Source: Thermodesulfobacteriota bacterium
GTDB lineage: Bacteria > Desulfobacterota > Anaeroferrophillalia > Anaeroferrophillales > Tharpellaceae
Direction of reading: 5' to 3'
Assembly: GCA_024762675.1 (NCBI GenBank)
Contig: JANTGZ010000006.1
Coordinates: 1-54,366 of the forward strand
DNA length: 54,366 bases
The position numbers and the translations under genes are program-made. This document shows, piece after piece, positions 41,191-50,963 of this stretch. Every line of letters starts with the position of its first letter. The stretch's first letter is position 1. The notes beneath the pieces were generated by a model that saw only the letters and a list, made by a program, of their open reading frames with translations, searched no databases and was not told the origin of the DNA.

Positions 41191-41618
41191 TGCCATTAAG
41201 CCGTTATAAAGATAAATCTATCCTGATCGTCGATGACAACAAACTGGTACGCAAAATTTTAAGTAAATATCTTGATGACATGGGTTTTGAAGAGGTGTTT
41301 TTCGCCGGCAATGCAACCGAGGCGTTGAGCTTTCTAAGGCAAAACAGAATTGACCTTTTACTGACTGATATCCACATGCCGGTCGTCAGCGGCCTGACCC
41401 TGCTCAAAACCATCCGTAACACGGCCTCTTTAAAAGAGCTCAAGGTTCTTGTTATCTCCTCTGAAAACGGACTTCAATATATAAAAACCGCTTTAACCTT
41501 GGGAATTAACGGCTATCTTGTCAAACCCATTCAAAAAGCTGACCTGCAGAAAAAAATTGAGCTTGTTTTCAATCCCACAAAAGAGTCATCAGCAAATTCA
41601 CAGGAACAACAACAATGA
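41190..41618 (+). CDS. Stand-alone CheY-like response regulator
   Basis: This 142-residue protein is a single receiver domain with the acid pair at D15/D16 (LIVDDNKLV), phospho-acceptor D60 (LLLTDIHMP), the conserved Ser in VISSENG and the Lys of VKPIQ. There is no output domain; the C-terminal 15 residues are a Gln/Ser-rich tail. It overlaps glcD by one base and the Fe-S subunit gene by four bases, so it is translated between the two subunits of the dehydrogenase. The hybrid kinase two genes downstream is the obvious partner. Confidence 0.92.
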   Translation: MPLSRYKDKSILIVDDNKLVRKILSKYLDDMGFEEVFFAGNATEALSFLRQNRIDLLLTDIHMPVVSGLTLLKTIRNTASLKELKVLVISSENGLQYIKTALTLGINGYLVKPIQKADLQKKIELVFNPTKESSANSQEQQQ

Positions 41619-42853
41619 CAAGCTCCCTCTGGCAACAGGAACTCAAAAAATGCGTTAAATGCGGCGCCTGCATGGCCGTCTGCCCGATCTATCGACAAAC
41701 CGGACGTGAAGAGATGGTCGCCCGCGGAAAACTTAATCTGATTGAGAGGCTCAACGATAAAAACGAACTGCCGCCCGGCTGGATTGACGCAATAGATAAC
41801 TGCCTGCTCTGCTGCTCCTGTGAAGAGAACTGCTCCAAAGGGGTTAAAATCACCGAGATCATCGCCGATGCCCGACACCGTCAGACCGAACAGCTAGGCC
41901 TAAACCCAATCAAAAAGAGTGCCTTCTCCCTCTTAAAGAACCGTTTTCTCTCCCTGCCGAGGTTTCTTAAGGCTGGTTCATTTTTGCAGTGGCTTTTGTG
42001 GCGCCGACTGCCGCGTCACAGCGGACTCGTCCGCCGTCTGCCACTACCCGGCCTTGATGAGAAAACTGTAATCCCGTCCCTGCCAAGGCGCCATCTTGAT
42101 GACTATTTAAAGAAAAAACAAACAGCATCCGGACTGAAACCGGTTCTCTATTTCCCCGGTTGTGCAACCCGTTATCTCTATCCCCAAATGGGGCTCGACC
42201 TGCTCTATGTCCTTGAACGTCTTGGTTTTAAAGGGGTTGTTCCTGAAGAGCTTAACTGTTGCGGTATGGTGACCTGGGGGTCCGGTGACCAGAAATCGAA
42301 CCAAGAGCTGAAAGAACGTAACCTCGAAACTTTCCGGAAACACTCAGATATTAAGGATATCGTAACCGGGTGTGCCTCTTGCGGTCACGCCCTGAAAGAG
42401 TATGAAGATCTCCCCAAAGAGTGTGAAATCTTAGATATCAGCGAATTTCTCTTTCGCCACCGGGAAAAGTTGGAACAACTGGTGGGAGCAAAGCAACTCG
42501 ACAAAAAGATCACCTATCACGACCCCTGCCACCTCCGTAAAGGACAGGGTATTACCAGTCAGCCGCGTTGGCTGCTTAAATTGATCGCCGGAGAAAATTT
42601 TATTGAGATGAGACATCCTGAACGTTGCTGTGGTGCCGGCGGCACCTTTGGCCTCTCCCACAAAGAGATCTCCCGAGAAATTCTAGCGGAAAAAGCTCAC
42701 GACACCGATGCCACCGGGGCCGAGATTGTCACCAGCGGCTGCCCCGGATGCCTTCTGCAGCTGACTGAAGGAGCAGTGGTCGCTGACAGCAAATGGCAGG
42801 CCCAACATCCGATAAGCCTGTTGGCTGATCTCTTGAGAAGAGGCGTAAGCTGA
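41615..42853 (+). CDS. glcF: Fe-S subunit of 2-hydroxyacid dehydrogenase (GlcF-like)
   Basis: This 412-residue protein has two N-terminal [4Fe-4S] motifs (CVKCGACMAVCP and CLLCCSCEENC) and two C-terminal cysteine-rich CCG domains (ELNCCGMV and ERCCGAGGTFG, each with an upstream half: YFPGCATRYLYP and TYHDPCHLRKG). This is the architecture of GlcF and of related lactate utilisation proteins, passing electrons from the flavoprotein to quinone or another carrier. It overlaps the receiver gene by four bases and the hybrid kinase by one base. Confidence 0.92.
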   Translation: MTSSLWQQELKKCVKCGACMAVCPIYRQTGREEMVARGKLNLIERLNDKNELPPGWIDAIDNCLLCCSCEENCSKGVKITEIIADARHRQTEQLGLNPIKKSAFSLLKNRFLSLPRFLKAGSFLQWLLWRRLPRHSGLVRRLPLPGLDEKTVIPSLPRRHLDDYLKKKQTASGLKPVLYFPGCATRYLYPQMGLDLLYVLERLGFKGVVPEELNCCGMVTWGSGDQKSNQELKERNLETFRKHSDIKDIVTGCASCGHALKEYEDLPKECEILDISEFLFRHREKLEQLVGAKQLDKKITYHDPCHLRKGQGITSQPRWLLKLIAGENFIEMRHPERCCGAGGTFGLSHKEISREILAEKAHDTDATGAEIVTSGCPGCLLQLTEGAVVADSKWQAQHPISLLADLLRRGVS

Positions 42854-45444
42854 TGACAGAAAACAAAAACCTGAATATTGCGCAGATAGAAGATGAAATC
42901 AAGAGTCTTCAAAAACGGTTAATTATCGCCAATAAGCAGAACCAATCCGGTTCAGGCTCAGAGCTCTTACGCTTACAGGAAGAGCAAAACCACCTTCTTG
43001 AAATTATTAACATATCACCAAATCCCGTCGCCATTTTTGCGATAAACGGGTCCATAACCTACCTCAATCCGGCAGGTCGACATTATTTCGGCATCACAGA
43101 TGAGAATGAGAATCTCTCATCCTTCTCCTTTTTTCATTTATTTCCGGAAAAAGATCGTCTCTTTATAGAGCATGAGGCGTTACCTATGACCGTCAAAAGT
43201 GGGCAATGGCAAGGTGAAATCGAGGTTGTTACCTCTTTTGCCAACTTGATCTGCCATCTCATTATTATTGCCCACGAAAAAGATGGCCGTAAAGAACAAT
43301 TCTTTTCCGCCACCCTGCACGACCGCACTGCTATTCGCCGGGCAACTGAGGAAGCTGATGAAATCAATGAACAACTTGAGATTGCAATCCAACGGGCGAA
43401 CCGTATGGCTCTTGATGCTGAACTTGCCGATGCGTCTAAGAGTGAGTTCCTCGCCAACATGAGTCATGAGATCAGGACCCCGATGAATGCCATCATCGGC
43501 TTCTCTTCTCTACTGCTCGACACCCCACTTGATTTCGACCAGCGTGACTACCTGAATATCATCATCAAAAACGGCGAAGGCCTGCTCCATATCATTAACG
43601 ACATCCTCGATTACTCCAAAATTGAAGCCAACAAACTGGAACTTGAAGAGATCCCTTTTCAGATTCGCGAGACGACCGATGACCTGCTTGGTCTCCTCTC
43701 TCTCAAAACGGCTGAAAAAGGGCTCTTTTTCCACTGCATTGTTGACCATCGCATCCCTGAACAGCTACAGGGAGATCCGGTTCGATTGCGCCAGATCCTG
43801 ATCAACCTGGCTAACAATGCCATAAAATTCACTGAAAAAGGCGGCATTATTGTCAGGATTTCACTGGAAAATGAAGAACCGGAACAGGTTAAACTGCTTT
43901 TTCAGGTTACCGATACCGGTATCGGTATTCCTGAAAACCGCATCGACCGACTCTTCCAATCATTTTCACAGGTTGACTCCTCGACTACCAGGGAGTTTGG
44001 CGGGACCGGCTTAGGGCTGGCAATCTCAAAACAGCTGGCCGAATTGATGGGCGGTGAAATCGGCATTAAAAGCCAGTTGGGAAGCGGTTCGACCTTCTGG
44101 TTTACGGTAACTCTACGTCGTGATCCGGAGTCGACTCAAGCGGCCCAGGCAAAACTTTTCCAGGGACACCGCTTTCTCATTTTTACCCCGCCCAACGGCA
44201 AAAACCTCCTGCATAATCTGCAACCGGCAGGCCAGGTCGTCGAACAGCACCTTCTGGCCTTAGGCTGTGAAATTGACACGGCCAACTCGTTTCAGACCCT
44301 TCAAGAACAGCTGTATATAGCCCAAAAAGATAAAAAACCTTACAGCATGATCATTGCCGACCTCTCGCAACAAATTGAATCGTGCAACCTGAAAAATAGT
44401 CTCCCGGACATTCTACTGCCCCCCTTTACAATCGCCCTTGCTCCTCACCAGAAAGATTCTGCAGCGGTTGATTTTGATTCGGTCATTCCTTTACCTATTA
44501 AAAGATCACTGCTCTACGAACAGCTGGCTCGCTGCATGGGTAAGAAGCTACCTGATGACAAAATTGATGAGAGAGCTGAATCGCAACAGGAGCTGAACGA
44601 AAAACGGAAACAGCTCCGCATCCTGCTGGTTGATGACAACAAGGTCAACATCAAAGTAGGCTCCAAGATGCTTTCCAAACTGGGCGTAACCTGCACTACT
44701 GCCGGCACTGGAGTTGAAGCCCTGGCGGCCTTGGGCGCGGCTCATTACGACCTTGTTTTCATGGATATCCAGATGCCGGAGATGGACGGCTATGAAGCTA
44801 CAAGACAGATTCGCAGCCGGACAACCACAACGATCAACCCCAAGGTAATAATTGTCGCAATGACAGCCCATGCCTTAAAGAGCGACAAGGATCGCTGCCT
44901 TGCCGCCGGCATGAATGATTTTCTCACTAAACCGGTAAGACTTGACGAACTCAATGAAGTTTTGACTCGCGCCATAGATACCCTTAAAAAGCAATCCCTC
45001 AAATCAGATTACCCCATGGAGGAAAGTTTTTTCGGTGAAGAAGATATAGAATCCGAGGACTTTTCCCAGGAGGATGGAGGAAGCAGCCCGGTCCGCGACA
45101 CAAAACTCTTTGACCGCGGTGCTTTTTTAGAAAAGCTTGACGATGACATCGAATTGTACAAGGAACTGCTGGACGATTTTCTCCAGAGTGCCGACAGCTA
45201 CCTGGAGGAGATTGAAACGGGGATCAAAGAGGAAGATTTTGAAAAGATAAGAGTTGCCGCCCACTCCATCAAAGGATCATCCGGAAGTATTGAAGCTCAC
45301 CAAATGCAGACCGCAGCCCATGAACTCGAGAAATCAGCCAAACAACAGGACCGATCGCTGGTTGATGAAAGCTTGGAAACTATGGAGATGGAGTATGAAA
45401 TTTTAAGTGAAATTATCAAGGATGAGATTGCCGCTGAGGAGTAG
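42853..45444 (+). CDS. Cytoplasmic hybrid histidine kinase with receiver and HPt domains
   Basis: This 863-residue protein has no membrane segment. An N-terminal coiled coil (10-50) leads to a PAS domain (about 48-165), HisKA with His205 (FLANMSHEIRTPMNAIIG) and HATPase_c (N box, DTGIGI, GTGLGLAIS). A first receiver-like segment (about 435-555) lacks the acidic pocket. A complete receiver follows (LRILLVDDNKVNIK, with phospho-Asp in LVFMDIQMPEMDG), then an HPt domain with His in AAHSIKGSSGS. This is a full His-Asp-His relay able to feed the separate CheY-like protein. It starts at the stop of the Fe-S subunit, and its stop codon runs into a repeat array. Confidence 0.93.
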   Translation: MTENKNLNIAQIEDEIKSLQKRLIIANKQNQSGSGSELLRLQEEQNHLLEIINISPNPVAIFAINGSITYLNPAGRHYFGITDENENLSSFSFFHLFPEKDRLFIEHEALPMTVKSGQWQGEIEVVTSFANLICHLIIIAHEKDGRKEQFFSATLHDRTAIRRATEEADEINEQLEIAIQRANRMALDAELADASKSEFLANMSHEIRTPMNAIIGFSSLLLDTPLDFDQRDYLNIIIKNGEGLLHIINDILDYSKIEANKLELEEIPFQIRETTDDLLGLLSLKTAEKGLFFHCIVDHRIPEQLQGDPVRLRQILINLANNAIKFTEKGGIIVRISLENEEPEQVKLLFQVTDTGIGIPENRIDRLFQSFSQVDSSTTREFGGTGLGLAISKQLAELMGGEIGIKSQLGSGSTFWFTVTLRRDPESTQAAQAKLFQGHRFLIFTPPNGKNLLHNLQPAGQVVEQHLLALGCEIDTANSFQTLQEQLYIAQKDKKPYSMIIADLSQQIESCNLKNSLPDILLPPFTIALAPHQKDSAAVDFDSVIPLPIKRSLLYEQLARCMGKKLPDDKIDERAESQQELNEKRKQLRILLVDDNKVNIKVGSKMLSKLGVTCTTAGTGVEALAALGAAHYDLVFMDIQMPEMDGYEATRQIRSRTTTTINPKVIIVAMTAHALKSDKDRCLAAGMNDFLTKPVRLDELNEVLTRAIDTLKKQSLKSDYPMEESFFGEEDIESEDFSQEDGGSSPVRDTKLFDRGAFLEKLDDDIELYKELLDDFLQSADSYLEEIETGIKEEDFEKIRVAAHSIKGSSGSIEAHQMQTAAHELEKSAKQQDRSLVDESLETMEMEYEILSEIIKDEIAAEE

Positions 45445-45583
45445 TCAGTAGTCAGTGGGCAGTGGGCAGTGGGCAGTGGGCAGTGGGCAGTGGGCAGTGG
45501 GCAGTGGGCAGTGGGCTAAGCTGTATGGTTTGCTAACTGCTGTCAACTAAAATATTTGATAAGAATTAAGCTTTATCAGCATA
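45442..45583. repeat. GTCAGT repeat and nine-copy AGTGGGC tandem array
   Basis: TAGTCAGTAGTC, starting in the kinase stop codon, is followed by nine exact copies of the heptamer AGTGGGC (45454-45516). The remaining bases to the aroC stop are AT-rich with no clear signal. The array lies between the convergent kinase and aroC genes. Confidence 0.9.
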
Positions 45584-46666
45584 TCATTGGCAACGAGCGG
45601 CTTGACGCAGGGCCAGGTCAGCCAGCACCAGGGCGGCCATCGCTTCAACCACGGATACGGCGCGGGGCAGGACACAGGGGTCATGCCGTCCCTTGCCCTC
45701 AAGAACTACCTCCCGACCTTCATAATCGACTGTTTTCTGAGCTTTTCCGATCGTTGGTGCAGGTTTGAAGGCCACTTCAAAATTGATAAACTGACCATTG
45801 CTGATCCCGCCCTGGACCCCACCACTGTAATTTGTTTTCGTACCAATCTGCGAACCGCTGGCAACAAACAGGTCATTATGTTCGGATCCGGACATGGACG
45901 CACAGGAAAAACCGGAACCGATGGCAAAACCTTTGACCGCCGGAATGGAGAGCATCGCTTGTGCGAGAAGGGCATCAAGTTTATCAAAAACCGGCTCGCC
46001 CCAACCGGCCGGAACCCCGCGACAGACGCAACTGACAACTCCACCCAAAGAGTCCTGCTCAGTTGCCGCCTTTTCGATAGCTGCAGTCATGGAGGCTGCC
46101 GCTTGCGGGTCGGGACAACGCACCGCCTCATTATCAACAATCTCCCGAGACAAGTGTGCGGCATCGATAGTAGATGCCTTTATTTTACCTGCCTGACTGA
46201 CCCAGGCGACAATTTCAACCCCGAAAAGAGCCTTAAGAATTTGCTCCGCCACACTCCCGGCGGCAACCCGCGCCAAGGTCTCCCGCGCACTGGCCCGACC
46301 GCCGCCGCTTTGTGAAGTCGCCCCATATTTCATTCTGTAGGTATAATCTGCATGCGAGGGCCGCGGAATATTTGCCATGGCGCCGTAATCGCTCGGCCGC
46401 TGATTGCGGTTACGAACCAACATAGAAATCGGTGTACCCAATGTTTTTCCATTTTCGAGCCCGGATAAAAGTTCAACCTGGTCACCCTCTTGCCGAGGGG
46501 TTGTCAGACGACTCTGACCCGGCCGGCGGCGATCTAACTGGGTTTGAATTGTACTTAAAGAGATCTCTACCCCAGCCGGACAGCCGTCAACCACCACACC
46601 AACACCCCGACCGTGGGACTCGCCAAAGGTTGTCACTTTAAAAAGAGTGCCAAAAGTACTGCTCAT
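45584..46666 (-). CDS. aroC: Chorismate synthase
   Basis: This 360-residue FMN-dependent enzyme converts EPSP to chorismate, the last step of the shikimate pathway. The N-terminal TFGESHG and GVGVVVDGCPAG, the internal RPSHADYTYRMKYG and GGGRASARET, and the C-terminal SGGVQGGISNG are the family signatures. It follows aroK by three bases and ends the aroA-aroK-aroC block. The 242-codon frame on the opposite strand is a shadow. Confidence 0.96.
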   Translation of the reverse strand: MSSTFGTLFKVTTFGESHGRGVGVVVDGCPAGVEISLSTIQTQLDRRRPGQSRLTTPRQEGDQVELLSGLENGKTLGTPISMLVRNRNQRPSDYGAMANIPRPSHADYTYRMKYGATSQSGGGRASARETLARVAAGSVAEQILKALFGVEIVAWVSQAGKIKASTIDAAHLSREIVDNEAVRCPDPQAAASMTAAIEKAATEQDSLGGVVSCVCRGVPAGWGEPVFDKLDALLAQAMLSIPAVKGFAIGSGFSCASMSGSEHNDLFVASGSQIGTKTNYSGGVQGGISNGQFINFEVAFKPAPTIGKAQKTVDYEGREVVLEGKGRHDPCVLPRAVSVVEAMAALVLADLALRQAARCQ

Positions 46667-46669
46667 AAT

Positions 46670-47200
46670 CTACCTTTTAACGGTGTCCAGAATTTTAACA
46701 ATCTGCTGAACTATCTCATTCATATTGCGCTGGTCTACCGAAACAATAAAATCAGCCAGTTCCAGATAGAACGGTTCCCGCTCTTTGAGCCCGGTCTGAA
46801 TTTCATCATACCTGTCAAGATTACTCAAGGGAGGTCTTAAAAACGAGCTTTGAGGATCACTATTAAGACGTTCAAGCGTGGTTTCAAGGTTTGCCTGCAA
46901 CCAGAAAGTAACGCCATTTTCTTGCAACAGACGACGATTCTCATGCTCCAGAACAACCCCGCCGCCGGTCGCCAGGACAATTTTATCTTGTCGACAGCAA
47001 TCTCTGATGACTTCCTTCTCAAGCTGACGAAAGCGCTCCCAACCCCACTTTGCAACAAATTCCACTATGGAAACCGTAGCCCGCTCGACAATAATTGCAT
47101 CACTGTCAACAAAAGGCCGCCGCAAAACTTCGGCCAGCTTACACCCGACCGAAGTTTTTCCACAACCCCGATAACCGATCAGATTGATATTTTGCATCAA
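46670..47200 (-). CDS. aroK: Shikimate kinase
   Basis: This 176-residue P-loop kinase phosphorylates shikimate. Walker A is GYRGCGKT at 9-16. The shikimate-binding Asp (FVDSD), the Arg of FRQLEKEV and GGGVVL follow in order. The lid has RPPLS. It lies four bases after aroA and three before aroC, so the three genes are one operon. Confidence 0.95.
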   Translation of the reverse strand: MMQNINLIGYRGCGKTSVGCKLAEVLRRPFVDSDAIIVERATVSIVEFVAKWGWERFRQLEKEVIRDCCRQDKIVLATGGGVVLEHENRRLLQENGVTFWLQANLETTLERLNSDPQSSFLRPPLSNLDRYDEIQTGLKEREPFYLELADFIVSVDQRNMNEIVQQIVKILDTVKR

Positions 47201-47204
47201 AAGC

Positions 47205-48467
47205 TCAGGTCAGGGTGGAAAAAACTGACCAATAGTTGGGGAAAGATTTACCGACACAGTCTTCATCTTCAATTTGAACTCCGGCAACCATTAGTCCAGC
47301 CAGGGAAAAACTCATGGCGATACGATGATCATCATAGGTTTTGATCACAGCCCCCTTTGGCTGGCCGCCAGTTACGGCAATAAAGTCTTCACCACAGTTT
47401 GCCGTAATTCCCATTTTCTTAAGCTCGGTCGCCACCGCCGCCAGGCGATCGCTTTCCTTGGCGCGTAGATGGGCAACATTTGTCATCACCGTCGTCCCGT
47501 TAGCAAATGCCGCAACCACCGCCAGAGTCGGCACCAGATCCGGCATATCACCCATATCGATTTCAAGAGCCTGCAAGGGACCACCAATCACGGTTATGCC
47601 GTCATCTTCAAAACGAAGCTGACAACCCATCTTCTCCAAAACGCGGACAAAACCAAGGTCACCCTGGGCAGAGTCCGGCTTAATACCATGAACTTTGATC
47701 TCACCACCACTAATAGCCGCCGCCGCCCAGAAGTATCCCGCCTGTGAACAATCCGGTTCAACCTGATAGTGCCCGGCTTGATAACACTGCCCCCCGAAAA
47801 CCTTAAATCTCTCGTATCCATACGGCTCAACCTCAATCCCGAAACGTTGCATTACCGCCAACGTCAGATCAACATATGGCCGTGAAACCGGGCCTTTTAT
47901 AACTTCAATCTCCAGACCTCTTCTGGTCAAAGGTCCCATCAAGAGCAAAGCCGAAAGATATTGGCTGCTGACCCCGCAATCGATCTGCACCGGGCCACCC
48001 TCAACCAGGCCACCACCAATACGAATCGGCGGACAACCATTGTCTTGCAGGGATTCGGCCGGAATATTTAGCTGCTGTAGAGCTGTCAGGAGCTCGGCAA
48101 TCGGTCGCTGCCGCATCCGCGGACTGCCGTCCAGTATATAATCACCCTGCCCCAGGGCCGCAATGGCAGCCAGCAAACGCATAGAGGTTCCGGAATTTTC
48201 AAGAAAGATCTCTCGACTGCTGGAACTTAAGCGACCGCCGGTGCCATTAACCTCAAAATGCTTATGTTTTTCATCCGCGTTTACCTGTGCCCCCATTTGA
48301 GTCAGGGCGGCAGCCGTCAATTCTGTGTCACGGCTGAAAAGAGCACCATCAATTAAACTTTGACCCCCAGCCAGGGCGGCGGCAATCAGAACCCTGTGCG
48401 TATAACTTTTTGACCCGGGAACCCGAACCTCGGATCTGGTTACTGTTTGTGGCTTGATCTCCAACAC
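47205..48467 (-). CDS. aroA: EPSP synthase (3-phosphoshikimate 1-carboxyvinyltransferase)
   Basis: This 420-residue enzyme joins shikimate-3-phosphate and PEP. The phosphoshikimate-binding GSKSYTHR, the PEP-loop region ENSGTSMRLL (NAGTxxR type) and the C-terminal LRAKESDRL and DDHRIAMS motifs are present. In the PEP loop, GTSMR places Ser-Met where glyphosate-sensitive class I enzymes have Ala-Met, and the ENSGTSMR form fits class II-type enzymes; the class was not tested. It starts the aroA-aroK-aroC operon downstream of an inverted-repeat element. Confidence 0.94.
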   Translation of the reverse strand: MLEIKPQTVTRSEVRVPGSKSYTHRVLIAAALAGGQSLIDGALFSRDTELTAAALTQMGAQVNADEKHKHFEVNGTGGRLSSSSREIFLENSGTSMRLLAAIAALGQGDYILDGSPRMRQRPIAELLTALQQLNIPAESLQDNGCPPIRIGGGLVEGGPVQIDCGVSSQYLSALLLMGPLTRRGLEIEVIKGPVSRPYVDLTLAVMQRFGIEVEPYGYERFKVFGGQCYQAGHYQVEPDCSQAGYFWAAAAISGGEIKVHGIKPDSAQGDLGFVRVLEKMGCQLRFEDDGITVIGGPLQALEIDMGDMPDLVPTLAVVAAFANGTTVMTNVAHLRAKESDRLAAVATELKKMGITANCGEDFIAVTGGQPKGAVIKTYDDHRIAMSFSLAGLMVAGVQIEDEDCVGKSFPNYWSVFSTLT

Positions 48468-48487
48468 TTTATATCTCCCATCCCATC

Positions 48488-48585
48488 CTAGGAGGCTGTC
48501 CGAGAATGTTCTTCAGTCCTTCGTTATTTTTTGAAAATAATGCCTCGATCTGAAAAAAAATTTCTATTCTCGGACAGCCTCCTAG
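48488..48585. mobile_element. MITE-like element with 20-bp perfect terminal inverted repeats
   Basis: CTAGGAGGCTGTCCGAGAAT at 48488-48507 is repeated in perfect inversion at 48566-48585. The 58 bases between are AT-rich and non-coding. The whole unit is 98 bases, lies in the aroE-aroA spacer, and has the form of a non-autonomous miniature element or a large palindromic repeat. The outermost bases form CTAG, which could be target duplication or part of the repeat. No transposase lies nearby. Confidence 0.7.
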
Positions 48586-48602
48586 CCGGAACCAAAATGA
48601 TC

Positions 48603-48633
48603 GTCAGTCGTCAGTTTTTTACTGACGACTGAC
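48603..48633. repeat. Perfect GTCAGTCGTCAGT hairpin
   Basis: A 13-bp perfect inverted repeat (GTCAGTCGTCAGT, five T, then its complement) lies 11 bases past the aroE stop. It is built of the same GTCAGT units as the repeats at 45442 and 53611. It could act as a transcription-stopping hairpin for aroE, although the T-run is in the loop rather than after the stem. Confidence 0.8.
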
Positions 48634-48643
48634 CACTTAACAC

Positions 48644-49444
48644 TTATAACTGATCAAGAACGGCTTGGCGCATCACCTGTAGAGGAGCCTTTTGCCCAGT
48701 CCACATTTCAAACTGCAGAGCTCCCTGACCAACAAACATTTCAAGACCGTCAATAGTCACCGCCCCACACCTTTCAGCCTCTTCTAACAACCTGGTCTTA
48801 AGAGGGTTATAGACAATGTCCATGACCACCATTGACGGTTTGAGAAGAGTTGGGGATAGAGGAATCAGCTTACTCTCCGGAGCCATTCCCAGTGAAGTGG
48901 TATTGACCAGAACCTCGGCCTGAAAGTTTTCGATATCGGAAAAGGCCAGACCTTGTGCATCGAACTCTTTGGCCAGGGCAGCACCACGCTCAATATTGCG
49001 ATTAACAATTGCAACCCGGCCCCCGGCCTTAACAACCCCATAGACCAGAGCCCGAGCCGCGCCTCCGGCACCAAGAATCAGTACCCGACGCCCGGCAAGC
49101 TCAATTCTCCCCTGTAAAGCGGTTAGAGCCCCGGCCACATCGGTATTATATCCACATAAACGGCCCTGACGATTGACAACGGTATTAACCGCAGAGATTT
49201 TTAAAGCCTGATCATCAATCCAGTCGAGATATTCCATGACCTTGGTTTTATGGGGTAAGGTCACACTCAGGCCGGCAACCCCCAGAGCCTTCACTCCGGC
49301 CATAGCAGACTCAAGGTCCTCGACCTGAAAGGCATTGAAATGAGCCGCATAACCGGTCGCTGAAAAGGCCGCATTGTGCATGACCGGACTCAATGAGTGG
49401 GCGATGGGGTTACCAATTACCCCGTACAAAGGAATCAATGCCAT
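48644..49444 (-). CDS. aroE: Shikimate dehydrogenase
   Basis: This 266-residue NADP-dependent enzyme reduces 3-dehydroshikimate. The shikimate-binding GNPIAHSLSPVMHN, the catalytic Lys in SVTLPHKT, the Asp of GYNTDVAGA and the Rossmann GAGGAARAL are all present, with the C-terminal GLEMFVGQGALQFE motif. A 176-base repeat-rich spacer separates it from aroA, and obgE lies 70 bases upstream on the same strand. Confidence 0.95.
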   Translation of the reverse strand: MALIPLYGVIGNPIAHSLSPVMHNAAFSATGYAAHFNAFQVEDLESAMAGVKALGVAGLSVTLPHKTKVMEYLDWIDDQALKISAVNTVVNRQGRLCGYNTDVAGALTALQGRIELAGRRVLILGAGGAARALVYGVVKAGGRVAIVNRNIERGAALAKEFDAQGLAFSDIENFQAEVLVNTTSLGMAPESKLIPLSPTLLKPSMVVMDIVYNPLKTRLLEEAERCGAVTIDGLEMFVGQGALQFEMWTGQKAPLQVMRQAVLDQL

Positions 49445-49513
49445 AGTGAACCAAATTTTTAACCGTTAAACCGGACTTAACTGGAACCAAAATAGTCTAT
49501 AGCAGGCATTATC

Positions 49514-50554
<1,041 letters not shown>

Positions 50555-50585
50555 TCAAATCCACTACCGGTTTTTTTGCAAGCAC

Positions 50586-50615
50586 AAAAAAAGCCCTTTT
50601 TAAAAAGGGCTTTTT
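50586..50615. terminator. Terminator after rplU-rpmA
   Basis: AAAAAGCCCTTTT pairs with AAAAGGGCTTTTT with almost no loop, and T-runs follow on both strands (seven T on the minus strand). It lies between rpmA and obgE on the minus strand, so obgE must depend on read-through or on a promoter of its own. Confidence 0.8.
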
Positions 50616-50683
50616 CATAAGGCCAGTCAAAGACCTTTCAAGGTATCACGACAAACCGGTAAAGCCGGTTTTTAAATGCAAAA

Positions 50684-50944
50684 TCAGACTGCCAAAGGAT
50701 AGACACTAACTTTTTTGCGTAGTTTATCGAGGCGTTCAAACGTGACTATTCCATCACTTTTGGCAAAAAGAGTATCATCTTTGCCGCGACCGACATTGTT
50801 ACCGGGATGAATTTTGGTTCCCCGCTGGCGAACAATTATATTGCCCGCAACAACCGTTTCACCACCGTAACGTTTTACTCCAAGCCTTTTACTTTCACTG
50901 TCACGGCCATTACTGGTACTGCCGCCACCTTTCTTATGAGCCAT
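50684..50944 (-). CDS. rpmA: 50S ribosomal protein L27
   Basis: This 86-residue protein is L27, whose N-terminus reaches the peptidyl transferase centre. The sequence begins [15 protein letters not shown] after the initiator Met and has the [20 protein letters not shown] signature. No N-terminal extension (as in Firmicutes) is present. It lies 20 bases downstream of rplU. Confidence 0.97.
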   Translation of the reverse strand: MAHKKGGGSTSNGRDSESKRLGVKRYGGETVVAGNIIVRQRGTKIHPGNNVGRGKDDTLFAKSDGIVTFERLDKLRKKVSVYPLAV

Positions 50945-50963
50945 AGTCGCCTATCTCCTTACA

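Noticed and set aside
45454-45516. Possible CRISPR array
   Set aside because: The units are seven bases long with no spacers between them, so this is a simple tandem repeat.
45587-46315. 242-codon plus-strand open frame
   Set aside because: It lies wholly antisense to aroC, whose conserved motifs leave no doubt about the coding strand.
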